Assembly: GCA_018262505.1 (NCBI GenBank)
Contig: JAGSYV010000041.1
Span: 1-62,718, forward strand
DNA from: Pseudomonadota bacterium
GTDB lineage: Bacteria; Pseudomonadota; Alphaproteobacteria; Rhizobiales; Pleomorphomonadaceae
DNA length: 62,718 nucleotides
Reading direction: 5' to 3'
The position numbers were made by a program, and so were the translations under genes. Within the stretch, counting starts at the first letter, position 1; every line of letters starts with the position of its first letter. The notes beneath the pieces are model-generated. The model saw only the letters and a program-made list of their open reading frames with translations. It was not told the origin of the DNA and searched no databases. This document shows positions 1 to 8,807 of this stretch, in pieces.

Positions 1-1480
1 ACCCAGGTGCCGATCAGCGGCGAGAACACCACGGCGACGATCCAGGACGCCGTCAGCGAGATCAGCACCACCATGAACAGCGAGTAGCAATACTCGCCGG
101 CGCTCGAGGCGGCAAAGCCCACCGGCAGGAAGCCGGCGATGGTCACCAGCGTGCCGGTTAGCATCGGGAAGGCCGTCGATTCATAGGCATAGCTGGCGGC
201 GCGGGTTGGCTCCCAGCCAAGTTCGAGGCGCGACACCATCGCCTCGACGGTGATCATCGCATCGTCCACCAGAAGGCCGAGCGCGATGATCAGCGCGCCG
301 AGCGAGATGCGCTGCAAGCCGATACCGAACAACTGCATGCCGACGAAGGTCAGGGCCAGCACCAGCGGGATGGACAGCGTCACCACGAGGCCGGCGCGCG
401 TGCCGAGCGACAGGAAGGACACGGCAAGCACGATGACGATCGCCTCGCCCAGCACCTTCACGAAGCCATTGACCGCCCCTTCCACCACCGTCGACTGGTC
501 AGCCACCAAGTGCACGTCGATGCCATAGGGCAGCTTGGCCTCGATGCCGGCCATGCGCGCCTTCAGGGCGGCGCCGAATTCGGTGATGTTGCCGGTCGAC
601 GCCATGGAACGCCGTTGCTGCGGAACAGTGGCGACGGCGGATCGGCCGGACCGCGGGTGATGGTGGCAAGGTCGGAGAGCGGCACGAAGCGGTCGCCGAT
701 ATGCAGCGTCACCGCCTTCAGGCTGTCCTCGGAGGCGAAGGCGCCGCTGACGCGCAGCGACACCTTCTCGTCGGCATAGCGGAGCGTGCCGGCCGGCGTC
801 ACGGCGTTCTGCGCGTTGAGCGCCGCCATCACCTGTTCCGGATCGATGCCGTAGGTGGCGAGTCTGGCCGGCAGGAAGCTGACATCGATCTGCTCCTCCT
901 GGGCACCGATCAGTTGCACCTTGCCGACATCCGGCGTCTCCAGCAGCGCCTTGCGGATCTCGTTCACCCGGTCGCGCAGCTCGCGATCGGTGAAGCCCTC
1001 GGCGGTGAAGGCGTAGATGGTGCCGAAGGTGTCGCCGAACTCGTCGTTGAAGAACGGCCCGTTGATGCCGCTCGGCAGCGACGGGGCGAGATCGGCCACC
1101 TTCTTGCGCACCTGATACCAGATGCCCTGTACCTCGGCGGGCGGCGTCTCGTCGCGGAGGTTGACCATGATCACCGCCTCGCCGGCCCGCGTGTAGCTGT
1201 CGAGCCGATCGAGCCAGGGCGTCTCCTCCAGCTTCTCCTCGATCTTGTCGGTGAGCAGGTTGGCGGTGTCGGTCACCGTGGCGCCCGGCCAAACGGCGGA
1301 GACCACCATGGTCTTGATGGTGAACGGCGGGTCCTCGTTGCGGCCGAGGTGGAGATAGCTCCACGCGCCGGCGGCCACCGTCAGCAGCATCAGGAAGATG
1401 ACCAGGGTCTGCTGCTGCAGCGCCCAGGAGGACAGGTTGAAAGAACGGTCGGCGCGCTCGTTCCGGGGTGTATCGGTCAT
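1..1480 (-). pseudogene. RND efflux permease (AcrB/MexB superfamily), frameshifted and cut by window edge
   Basis: Inner-membrane proton-driven drug exporter subunit. The start at 1480 overlaps the adaptor stop (ATGA). The N-terminus has the cytoplasmic lead-in, first membrane helix (residues about 25-45) and porter-domain sequence. The intact frame runs to an FRSNGVP motif near 610, then continues as nonsense and stops at 563. From about 605 down to base 1 the minus strand is open in another frame and encodes the expected continuation, including LGALIIALGLLVDDAMITVE, the proton-relay helix with its Asp pair. The join lacks about seven codons normally found between the two motifs, so a short internal deletion with frame loss is the simplest reading. 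A sequencing error is possible but would not explain missing residues. The distal part lies outside the window. Confidence 0.85.
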
Positions 1481-2559
1481 TTCGCGCTCTCATCCAGCGA
1501 AACGGTCTGGCCGGGCCGAAGTTTGCTGACACCGGCGACGACGACGCGCTCACCCGCATCGACCCCCGAAGAGATCAGCGCGTTCGTCTCGCTGTAGCGT
1601 TCGACCGTCACCGGCTTCAGCATCAGCTTGCCGGTGGCGGCGTCAACGACGAAGACGGCCGGCTTGCCATCGGCGGCGCTGATGGCCTCGGCCGGAAGGG
1701 CGATCACCGAAACGCCGGGGGCGGCGATCGCCCCGGTCACCGTGGCGCCCAGCGACATCGCGTCCGGTGCCACGGCAAGCCCCACCTTGATCCGGTAAGA
1801 ACGAGTGGCATCGTCAGCCGACGGGCTGATCTCCCGTACCCTGCCAAGCGTCGACACTGCAGGGTCGGACAGCAGCGAAACGCGCACCTCGACATCTGGC
1901 GGAATGCTGTTGATCACGCTTTCCGCGACATCAAAGGTGGCGTCCTTCTCGGTGTCGGAGGCGACACGGACCACCATCTGTCCGGCGCCGACCACCTGCC
2001 CGGCATTGGCGCCGACGGCGGTGACGACACCGGATAGGCTCGCTCTCAAGTCGGCATAACCGAGCTTGTTACGGGCGCTCGCCAGCGTCGCCGTCGCCGC
2101 GTCGTGCTTGGCGACCGCCGCCTTCCAGTCGGACTCGGCCGATTCCACGCTCACCTTGGCAACGATCTGCCGATCGAACAGCCAGCGCTGGCGTTCGAGA
2201 TTGCTCTGAGCGATGGTTTGAGCGGCGGCGGAGCTGGCCACATCGGCCTCGGCGGCCTTCAGCTCGTTGGCGATGTCGCTGGGATCGATGGAAGCAATCA
2301 GGTCGCCCTTGGCGATCCGCACCCCCACGTCGACGACGCGGCGCAGCAGCCGGCCCGACAGCTGGAAGCCGACGTCGGTCTCAAGGCGCGGCGTCACCGT
2401 GCCGGTCTGCGTCATGGTCTGGCGCTCGTCTCCGCGTTCGGCGACGACGGTGCGCACCGGCCTCGGCGGCTCAGGGGCGGCCGACTTTTCCTCGCAGGCG
2501 GTGAGAAGGCAAAGCAACAGGGCGAGAGACAGCCCCCGCACGAAGACAGATCGCGTCAT
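1477..2559 (-). CDS. RND efflux periplasmic adaptor (HlyD/MFP family), lipoprotein
   Basis: Periplasmic adaptor that would link the inner-membrane RND pump to an outer-membrane channel. 360 residues, usual for the family. A signal peptide ends in a lipobox (LLTAC, Cys about 22), so it should be lipid-anchored. Next come a first barrel-sandwich half (QLSGRLLRRVVDVGVRIAKGD), a coiled-coil hairpin about residues 100-165, the second half, and a beta-barrel/C-terminal domain. It is the middle gene of a TetR-adaptor-permease operon: 14 bp after the TetR stop and overlapping the permease start by 4 bp. No outer-membrane factor gene is visible here. Confidence 0.93.
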   Translation of the reverse strand: MTRSVFVRGLSLALLLCLLTACEEKSAAPEPPRPVRTVVAERGDERQTMTQTGTVTPRLETDVGFQLSGRLLRRVVDVGVRIAKGDLIASIDPSDIANELKAAEADVASSAAAQTIAQSNLERQRWLFDRQIVAKVSVESAESDWKAAVAKHDAATATLASARNKLGYADLRASLSGVVTAVGANAGQVVGAGQMVVRVASDTEKDATFDVAESVINSIPPDVEVRVSLLSDPAVSTLGRVREISPSADDATRSYRIKVGLAVAPDAMSLGATVTGAIAAPGVSVIALPAEAISAADGKPAVFVVDAATGKLMLKPVTVERYSETNALISSGVDAGERVVVAGVSKLRPGQTVSLDESAK

Positions 2560-2573
2560 TCAGAGCATCCGGG

Positions 2574-3173
2574 TTAGGCAAGGCCGGCGAGCGTGGTTTG
2601 CGCCGCGAGATCGGCAAGCGCGGCAACATCGCCGAAGTCGAGCTGATCGATGTTTTCCGCCAAAGTCAGGATCCCATGGACGCTTGCCCAGATGATTTGC
2701 GCTGCGATGGCCGGGGCCATCGGCTTCAGCACACCGGCGTGGATGGCCACTGCCACCTGGTCGCGAAAAACGTCATAGGGGGTGAGGAGCGTCGTGCTTT
2801 GTCCGAATTCGCCAAGTTCACCGTGGTCATGCTCCAGGAACATGGTGCGGAAACGCGCCCGATCCTCCAGTGCGAAGGCGACATAGGCGCGTGCCATTTG
2901 CAGGAGGCATTCGCGCGCATCTGCGACTTGTCCGGCGATGTTCGAAAGCTCGGCATGCAGCGCGCCGATCGACTCCGACCAATAAGCGACCAGCAAGGCA
3001 TGCTTGGTCGGGAAGTAGCGATAGAGCGCACCAGCCGTCAGCCCCACCTCCTTGGCCAGCTGCCGCATGGAGAAAGCGGCATAGCCACTCTCCGCCACCA
3101 GTTTGGCCATCGCAGCCAGCAGGCGGACGCGCGTCGCATCGAGATCTTCATCGGACAAAGGGGGACGTGGCAT
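2574..3173 (-). CDS. TetR/AcrR family transcriptional regulator
   Basis: Probable repressor of the adaptor/permease pair directly downstream. 199 residues; the N-terminal helix-turn-helix is about residues 25-50 (FSMRQLAKEVGLTAGALYRYF), followed by an all-helical ligand-binding domain with no family-specific ligand signature that I recognise. It is the first gene of the minus-strand operon. A perfect palindrome lies 18 bp upstream of its start, which fits autoregulation of the whole operon. A drug-responsive repressor is inferred from context only. Confidence 0.92.
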   Translation of the reverse strand: MPRPPLSDEDLDATRVRLLAAMAKLVAESGYAAFSMRQLAKEVGLTAGALYRYFPTKHALLVAYWSESIGALHAELSNIAGQVADARECLLQMARAYVAFALEDRARFRTMFLEHDHGELGEFGQSTTLLTPYDVFRDQVAVAIHAGVLKPMAPAIAAQIIWASVHGILTLAENIDQLDFGDVAALADLAAQTTLAGLA

Positions 3174-3191
3174 GGGCGCCTCTTTCGCTAT

Positions 3192-3210
3192 ACGCGTTTA
3201 TTAAACGCGT
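3192..3210. promoter_or_regulatory. Perfect 19-bp palindrome, probable TetR operator
   Basis: ACGCGTTTATTAAACGCGT is a perfect dyad (9-bp arms around one base) just upstream of the TetR-adaptor-permease operon. Size and position are typical of TetR operators. Binding is inferred, not shown. Confidence 0.7.
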
Positions 3211-3275
3211 TCACGGAAAGAGGCAAGGGGCTCCAGCGCCCAATTTTGCGAAGGTTAAGAAGATGGGGGAGCTAC

Positions 3276-3983
3276 CTATCCTTGAAGGATATCCGCCAGC
3301 GAGGCGCTGTTTTCCTCGGTTTCCGACAGGTCGAGTTCGGCCTCGATTTCCTTGAGGTGATCGATCATCAGCGCCTTGGCGCGCACGGCATCGCCGCTGA
3401 CGATGGCGTCGGTGATAAGACGGTGATGGTCGACGCCGCAGAAGTGGACGCGGTGGCGGCGGTAGAGCAGGATGGTCAGCGAGGTGCGGGCCACCAGTTC
3501 GCGCAGCAGACTGTAGTAGAGTTCATGGTCGGCCATCTCGGCTACGAGCAGATGGAATTCGCCCGACAGGCGGATGGCCGCCCTGTGGTCACCGCGCGCT
3601 TCGGCATCGGCCTCGGCTGTGAGCTGATCGTCTAGGCGCGTCCGCCAGGTCTCCGAGCGCGCCGCCACCGCCCGTTCGACGATGGCGCCCTCGATCAGGC
3701 ACCGCGCCTCGAAGGTCTCGCGCGCCTCGCGCGGCGACGGACTGGCGACGAAGGCGCCCCGGTTCTTTTCGATCTCGACGATGCCTTCATGGGCGAGCTG
3801 CTGCAGCGCCGCCCGTACCAGTGTACGCGAGGCATCGTAGATCTGGCCGATCTCGTCTTCGCCGAGCTTGGTACCCGGCAACAGGCGATGTTCGAGAATG
3901 GCCAGCAACAGACCGTTGCGGATGCGGGAAACGCGATCGGGCGCGCCGTTCGACGACGTATCTGTTGCCATGATTCCTGACAT
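3276..3983 (-). CDS. GntR family transcriptional regulator, FCD subfamily
   Basis: Ligand-responsive DNA-binding regulator. 235 residues: winged helix about 18-80 (LGEDEIGQIYDASRTLVRAA) and an FCD helical effector domain about 90-225 with the His/Asp-rich metal or acid-binding positions (FHLLVAEMADHE; HHRLITDAIVSGD). A second in-frame Met five residues in could also be the start. It is divergent from the PotABCD-type importer and racemase operon across a 300-bp gap holding dyads, so it probably controls those genes in response to their substrate. FCD regulators usually bind small carboxylates; the ligand here is unknown. Confidence 0.92.
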   Translation of the reverse strand: MSGIMATDTSSNGAPDRVSRIRNGLLLAILEHRLLPGTKLGEDEIGQIYDASRTLVRAALQQLAHEGIVEIEKNRGAFVASPSPREARETFEARCLIEGAIVERAVAARSETWRTRLDDQLTAEADAEARGDHRAAIRLSGEFHLLVAEMADHELYYSLLRELVARTSLTILLYRRHRVHFCGVDHHRLITDAIVSGDAVRAKALMIDHLKEIEAELDLSETEENSASLADILQG

Positions 3984-4007
3984 GCGGAAGGCCGCGACGC
4001 GGCGAGG

Positions 4008-4064
4008 TTGGGTATCATGATAACCAAGTGGATCGCATCCCTCAAACGCGATTTTTGTATACGA
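4008..4064. promoter_or_regulatory. Candidate GntR operators in the divergent regulator/importer region
   Basis: 4008-4027 (TTGGGTATCATGATAACCAA) is a near-perfect dyad with TATCATGATA at its centre. 4055-4064 (TTGTATACGA) holds the GTATAC core common in FCD-type GntR sites, and a partial copy, TATCATGTATCCAA, follows at about 4072. All lie in the 304-bp AT-rich gap between the two divergent units. Binding is inferred. Confidence 0.5.
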
Positions 4065-4287
4065 TTAGATTTATCATGTATCCAATCTGCCGGAAAATCG
4101 GGCGAAATTTGTTAATATGACCAAATTCTAGTCAAAATACGTAGACCGGCATCAACGAGACAAGTAGCTGAATACACTAGAATTTTCCCTCGAATTGCCT
4201 GTCCGGACCACTGGCACGGCTCTTGCGAAATGATTGGCACTGCTCCGCCGAGCAGCCGTATCGCGCCAGCATCAGCCAGGGGGTCAG

Positions 4288-5271
4288 ATGCCGAATCCAG
4301 CCGCGCTCGAATTGGTGGCGCTATCCAAGCGCTACGGCGCGACCACCGCCGTGGACGCCATCAACCTGCGCATCGCCGCCGGCACCTATTGCTGCCTTCT
4401 GGGGCCATCAGGCTGCGGCAAGTCGTCGACGCTGCGCATGATCGCCGGTCACGAGGCGGCGAGCGACGGCGACATCATCCTCGGCAACCAGAACGTCACC
4501 GACCTGCCACCCGCTCGGCGCGGCACGGCGATGATGTTCCAGTCCTACGCGCTGTTTCCCCACCTCACCGTGCTCGACAATGTCGCCTTCGCCTTGAAGA
4601 TGCGCGGCGTCGACAAAACGACGCGGCGCAGCAAAGCCAGCGAACTGCTCGAACTCGTCGCCATGACGCCCTACGCCGGCCGCCTGCCGACGCAGCTCTC
4701 CGGCGGCCAGCAGCAGCGCGTGGCGCTCGCCCGGGCGCTGATCACCGAGCCGCAGATCCTGCTGCTCGACGAGCCGCTGTCGGCGCTCGACCCCTTCCTG
4801 CGCATCAAGATGCGCGCCGAACTGAAGCGACTGCAACGCGAACTCGGCATCACCTTCATCCACGTCACTCATGGCCAGGAAGAAGCCATGGCGCTCGCCG
4901 ATCTCGTGGTGCTGATGAACGGCGGCCGGATCGAGCAGATGGGCAGCCCGCGCGAGGTGTTCAACCGGCCGCGGACGGCCTTCGTCGCCCGCTTCATCGG
5001 CGGCCACAATGTCATTGAAACCAGCGGCGGCGCCATCGCCGTGCGCGCCGACAAACTGGCGCTCTATCCCGGCCTCGGTCAGGCCGGCATCGCCGGCGCC
5101 GTCACCGATGTCGAATTCCAGGGCACCTTCGTGCAGGTGGTCATCAAGACCGAAGCCGGCGATGAGCTGATCGCTCATCTCGGCGAAGCGGCCTTCGACG
5201 CCCGGCCGGTCGCCGTGGGCGACGCGGTGACCGCGACCTGGGACGCCACCCAGGCGCACGGCCTTGCGTAA
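4288..5271 (+). CDS. ABC importer ATP-binding protein (PotA/spermidine-putrescine type)
   Basis: Cytoplasmic ATPase energising uptake. 327 residues from the ATG at 4288, chosen because AGGGGG sits just upstream and the family begins at this point; an upstream in-frame ATG at 4234 adds an unconserved 18 residues. Walker A (GPSGCGKS, about 40-47), Q-loop, signature LSGGQQQR, Walker B (LLLDEPLSALDP), H-loop (HVTHGQEEA) and a C-terminal TOBE domain are present. First gene of a five-gene plus-strand operon. The substrate cannot be read from the ATPase; the terminal racemase suggests an amino-acid or hydantoin-like compound. Confidence 0.93.
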   Translation: MPNPAALELVALSKRYGATTAVDAINLRIAAGTYCCLLGPSGCGKSSTLRMIAGHEAASDGDIILGNQNVTDLPPARRGTAMMFQSYALFPHLTVLDNVAFALKMRGVDKTTRRSKASELLELVAMTPYAGRLPTQLSGGQQQRVALARALITEPQILLLDEPLSALDPFLRIKMRAELKRLQRELGITFIHVTHGQEEAMALADLVVLMNGGRIEQMGSPREVFNRPRTAFVARFIGGHNVIETSGGAIAVRADKLALYPGLGQAGIAGAVTDVEFQGTFVQVVIKTEAGDELIAHLGEAAFDARPVAVGDAVTATWDATQAHGLA

Positions 5272-5306
5272 CACGACCGGGCGGCGATGGCCGTCCGGCG
5301 GGAATT

Positions 5307-5347
5307 CCCTGTTTTCGCAGAGATGACAATGCCTTGCGAAATCAGGG
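5307..5347. repeat. Inverted repeat upstream of the binding-protein gene
   Basis: Arms of 13 bp (5307-5319 and 5335-5347, 12 of 13 pairs, starting CCCTG) separated by 15 bp in the 167-bp gap between the ATPase and the binding protein. It could form a leader hairpin or be a fragment of a dispersed palindrome. There is no T-tract, so it is not a convincing terminator. Confidence 0.4.
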
Positions 5348-5438
5348 ATCGGGCTACCCGGCGGCTCAGGGAATAGCTGTCGGATTGACCTGACACTGCC
5401 GACCTCCAAGGAGGCGGCCCAGAGGGGAGAACGAACAC

Positions 5439-6734
5439 ATGACTGAGACCACAAAGACGCTTTCCGCCGGCCTCAGCCGCCGGTCGCTGCTCAAGGGGGC
5501 CGCCGGCGTTGCCGGCCTCGCCGCCGGTTCGGGAGCCATCACCGGCTTTCCCTATATCAAGGCCTCGGAAGAGAAGGTGCTGCGCTACCTCGGCACCGCC
5601 GTCAACGAGGGCGACGCCATCTCGAAGAAATGCTTCGAGGACACCGGCATCAAGATCCAGTACATCACCGCCACCACCGACGACGTGACCAAGCGCGTGA
5701 TGACCCAGCCCAACAGCTTCGACGTCTTGGACACCGAGTATTTCAGCCTGAAGAAGCTGGTGCCGTCCAACAACATCCTGCCGCTCGACGCCAAGAAGAT
5801 CAAAGAGTTCGACAACATCACGCCGGTGTTCACCAAGGGCGAGCTGCCCAACGGCAAGAAGATCGGCAACCAAGGCACGGCGCCGTGGAAGGTGCTCTAT
5901 CTCGAGGGCCCGGATTCCGACGTCTTCGCCAAGGCGCCGACCGAGTGGCTGACGCTCATCCCCACAGTCTATAATGCCGATACCCTCGGCGTTCGCCCCG
6001 ACCTGATCAAGCGGCCGATCACCAGCTGGGCCGAGCTGCTCAACCCCGAGTTCAAGGGCAAGGCGTCGATCCTCAACATTCCCTCGATCGGCATCATGGA
6101 CGCCGCCATGGTGGTCGAGGCGACCGGCCAGTACAAGTATCCCGACAAGGGCAACATGACGAGGGACGAGATCGACCTGACCATGAAGATCCTGACCGAG
6201 GCCAAGCAGGCCGGCCAGTTCCGCGCCTTCTGGAAGGACTTCAACGAGAGCGTCAACCTGATGAGCTCGGGCGAAACGGTCATCCAGTCCATGTGGTCGC
6301 CGGCCGTCACCAAAGTGCGCTCCATGGGCATCCCTTGCGTGTTCCAGCCGCTGAAAGAAGGCTATCGCTCCTGGGCCTCGGGCTTCTGCATGTCCAAGGG
6401 CGTCAAGGGTCCGAAGCAGGAATGGGCCTACGAGTTCATCAACTGGTTCCTGTCGGGTTTTGCCGGCGGCTATCTCAACCGCCAAGGCTATTACTCGGCC
6501 GTCCTCTCCACCGCCAAGGCCAACATGGAGCCCTACGAGTGGGCCTACTGGATGGAAGGCAAGCCGGCCGAAAAGGACATCAAGGGCCCCGACGGCACGC
6601 TGCTCGAAAAGGCCGGCGCCGTGCGTGACGGCGGCTCCTACGACGACCGCATGGGCAACGTCGCCTGCTGGAACTCCGTCATGGACGAGAACGACTACAT
6701 GGTTCGCAAGTGGAACGAGTTCATCGCCGCCTGA
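5439..6734 (+). CDS. ABC importer periplasmic substrate-binding protein (PotD/PotF type), Tat-exported
   Basis: Captures the substrate in the periplasm. 431 residues. The N-terminus has a twin-arginine signal (SRRSLLKGAAG, residues about 10-20) followed by an Ala/Gly-rich core. The mature protein has the type II periplasmic-binding fold of the spermidine/putrescine and iron families, with LGVRPDLIKRPITSWAELLN and WSPAVTKVRSMGIP segments. Good AGGGGAG ribosome site. It lies between the ATPase and permease genes. The hairpin-rich repeat right after its stop could stabilise its mRNA relative to the permeases, which would fit the need for excess binding protein. Confidence 0.92.
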   Translation: MTETTKTLSAGLSRRSLLKGAAGVAGLAAGSGAITGFPYIKASEEKVLRYLGTAVNEGDAISKKCFEDTGIKIQYITATTDDVTKRVMTQPNSFDVLDTEYFSLKKLVPSNNILPLDAKKIKEFDNITPVFTKGELPNGKKIGNQGTAPWKVLYLEGPDSDVFAKAPTEWLTLIPTVYNADTLGVRPDLIKRPITSWAELLNPEFKGKASILNIPSIGIMDAAMVVEATGQYKYPDKGNMTRDEIDLTMKILTEAKQAGQFRAFWKDFNESVNLMSSGETVIQSMWSPAVTKVRSMGIPCVFQPLKEGYRSWASGFCMSKGVKGPKQEWAYEFINWFLSGFAGGYLNRQGYYSAVLSTAKANMEPYEWAYWMEGKPAEKDIKGPDGTLLEKAGAVRDGGSYDDRMGNVACWNSVMDENDYMVRKWNEFIAA

Positions 6735-6927
6735 GAGCCTGACCAGAAACTCTACTGGGGCGGGCATCTCCGGGCATCCGCTTGGCCCGAAAAGTCTGCA
6801 ACTTTTCGGGCGGATGCCTGAGCTTCGAATTCTGCGCTTCCGGTGCTCACGAACAGGAAGTTCGCTCCACTCCGGTTCTCGAACTCATCGCCATCTGCCG
6901 CGCCCCAGCGAGTTTCAGATCAGGCTC
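6735..6927. repeat. Palindromic intergenic repeat, family A copy 1, with nested hairpin
   Basis: The 193 bp after the binding-protein stop begin and end with matching inverted ends (GAGCCTGA...GAAACTC...CTGGGGCG). The interior GCGCTTCCGGTGCTCACG and TCCGGTTCTCGAACTC tracts recur in inverted orientation at 57720-57855. Relative to that copy there are about 49 extra bp at 6769-6817 forming a strong hairpin (11-bp perfect stem GCCCGAAAAGT, loop CTGCA, flanked by GCATCC/GGATGC). Non-coding, possibly an RNA-stability element inside the operon. Confidence 0.75.
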
Positions 6928-6995
6928 TGACGACGAGACGTGCCTGGTTCCTCCCCTCCCCGCACGGGGAGGAACCACCCCGGCCATCCCTTTCG

Positions 6996-7898
6996 ATGAA
7001 AGCCGCCGCCATGCAGGAAAACTCGGCCCGATCCACGTTCATAGCCTGGCTGCAAGCCGGCCCGATGGCGCTGGTTTTCCTCGCCTTTTTCGTGCTGCCG
7101 CTGGTGTTCGTCGTGATCGTCAGTTTCTGGGATTACAACGACTACCAGATGCTGCCGATGCTGTCGGGGCGCGGCTATACCGACAGCTTCGAGGGCTGCC
7201 TTGCCGAGTTGCCCGGCCTCTGCACCATCGCCAAGACCTACCTGCAAACGCTGAAGTTCTGCGCCATCGTCTGGGCGGCGACGCTGGTGATCGGCTTCAC
7301 CGTCGCCTATTTCCTCGCCTTCGAGGTGAAGTCCAAGGAGTGGCAGATCATCCTGAGCCTGATCTGCACCATCCCCTTCTGGACCTCCAACGTCATCCGC
7401 ATGATCGCCTGGATCCCGCTGCTCGGCCGCAACGGACTGGTCAACTCCTTCCTGCAAGCCATCGGCGCCATCAACGAGCCGCTCGACTGGCTGCTCTACT
7501 CGCAGTTCTCGGTGATCCTGGCGCTGATCCACCTGTTCACCTTCTTCATGGTGGTGCCGATCTTCAACTCGATGATCCGCATCGACCGCTCGTTGATCGA
7601 GGCGGCCTATGACGCCGGCGCCACTGGCTGGCAGACGCTGTGGAACGTCATCATGCCGCTGTGCAAGCCAGGCATCGTCATCGGCTCGATCTTCGTCATC
7701 ACCATCGTCATGGGCGATTTCGTCACCGTCGGCGTGATGGGCGGCCAGCAGATCGCCTCGGCCGGCAAGATCATCCAGACCCGGCTCGACGCGCTGCAGT
7801 TCCCGGCCGCCGCCGCCAACGCGGTGATCCTCCTCGGCGTCACCTTCCTGATCATCGCCGCGCTGACCAAGCTCGTCGACATCCGCAAGGAGCTTTGA
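6996..7898 (+). CDS. ABC importer permease 1 (PotB type)
   Basis: Inner-membrane channel subunit. 300 residues from the ATG at 6996; an ATG at 7011 is an equal alternative, and the open frame further upstream translates the palindromic repeat and is unlikely to be real. Six membrane helices, with the first at about residues 20-45. The EAA loop that contacts the ATPase is EAAYDAGATGWQTLWNVIMP near residue 205. It sits 2 bp before the second permease, so the two are translationally coupled. Confidence 0.92.
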   Translation: MKAAAMQENSARSTFIAWLQAGPMALVFLAFFVLPLVFVVIVSFWDYNDYQMLPMLSGRGYTDSFEGCLAELPGLCTIAKTYLQTLKFCAIVWAATLVIGFTVAYFLAFEVKSKEWQIILSLICTIPFWTSNVIRMIAWIPLLGRNGLVNSFLQAIGAINEPLDWLLYSQFSVILALIHLFTFFMVVPIFNSMIRIDRSLIEAAYDAGATGWQTLWNVIMPLCKPGIVIGSIFVITIVMGDFVTVGVMGGQQIASAGKIIQTRLDALQFPAAAANAVILLGVTFLIIAALTKLVDIRKEL

Positions 7899-7900
7899 CC

Positions 7901-8803
7901 ATGATCGAAGGACGCTCGAAAGCCTTCTGGTTCCTGGCCATCTTCTTCGGCCTCTACGTGCTGTTTCTCTACGGGCCGATGATCGCCATCTACATCCTGT
8001 CCTTCCAGGGACCGCAGGGCGGCCTCACCTTCCCGATGAACGGCGTGTCGCTCACCTGGTTCGCCAAGCTCTGGCAGGGCAACGGCATCATCGACATCGG
8101 CGCTTCCTTCACCCGCTCGCTCGGCCTCGGCGTCACGGTGATGGTGCTGACGGTGGTGATCTCGGTCTCCGCCGGCATGGCTTTCCGCCGCCGCTTCCGG
8201 GGGCAGGCGCTGCTGTTCTACGTGGCGATCGCCAGCCTGATCGTGCCGTCGCTGATCACCTCGCTCGGCATCGCCTTGGAGTTCCGCCTGCTCGACGACT
8301 ACATCATCAATCACTTCGGCGACTGGGGCCTGCGGGACATCGCCGACAACTGGCAGACGGCCATGGGCCTCTACACCTCCGGCCTCGGCGCCCATCTCAC
8401 CTGGACGCTGCCCTTCGGTCTGCTGATCATGTTCGCCATCTTCAACCGCTTCGACCCGCGCCTTGAGGAAGCCGCCCGCGACCTCGGGGCCACGCCCTGG
8501 CAGACCTTCCGCCACGTGGTGCTGCCGATCATCGCCCCGTCGGTGGTCGGCATCGGCCTGTTCGGCTTCACGCTGAGCTGGGACGAACTCGCCCGCTCCA
8601 GCCAGGCGATCGGCCCGGTCAACACGCTGCCGCTGGATCTGCAAGGCCTCACCACCACCGTCACCCAGCCCGACATCTACGCGCTGGGCACGGTGATTTC
8701 GGTCGTCTCCTTCACGGTGATCCTCATTGCCGTGCTGACCATCCGCGTCCTGCAGCGCCGGCAGGCCGCGCAAGGCTCCGACGCCGGAAAGGGCATGGTG
8801 TGA
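7901..8803 (+). CDS. ABC importer permease 2 (PotC type)
   Basis: Second membrane subunit of the same importer. 300 residues from the ATG at 7901, placed 2 bp after the previous stop; this start gives a normal first helix (FWFLAIFFGLYVLFLYGP). Six predicted helices and an EAA loop (EEAARDLGATPWQTFRHVVL) near residue 190. Together with permease 1 it forms the heterodimeric pore used by polyamine-type importers. Confidence 0.93.
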   Translation: MIEGRSKAFWFLAIFFGLYVLFLYGPMIAIYILSFQGPQGGLTFPMNGVSLTWFAKLWQGNGIIDIGASFTRSLGLGVTVMVLTVVISVSAGMAFRRRFRGQALLFYVAIASLIVPSLITSLGIALEFRLLDDYIINHFGDWGLRDIADNWQTAMGLYTSGLGAHLTWTLPFGLLIMFAIFNRFDPRLEEAARDLGATPWQTFRHVVLPIIAPSVVGIGLFGFTLSWDELARSSQAIGPVNTLPLDLQGLTTTVTQPDIYALGTVISVVSFTVILIAVLTIRVLQRRQAAQGSDAGKGMV

Positions 8804-8807
8804 GCCG

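Noticed and set aside
3192..3210. Palindrome considered as a terminator
   Set aside because: The arms are AT/GC mixed with no T-run, and it lies upstream of the TetR start, so an operator is the better reading.
5175..6767. 530-codon minus frame opposite the binding-protein gene
   Set aside because: It is the antisense shadow of a clear Tat-exported binding protein; long shadows are common in high-GC DNA.
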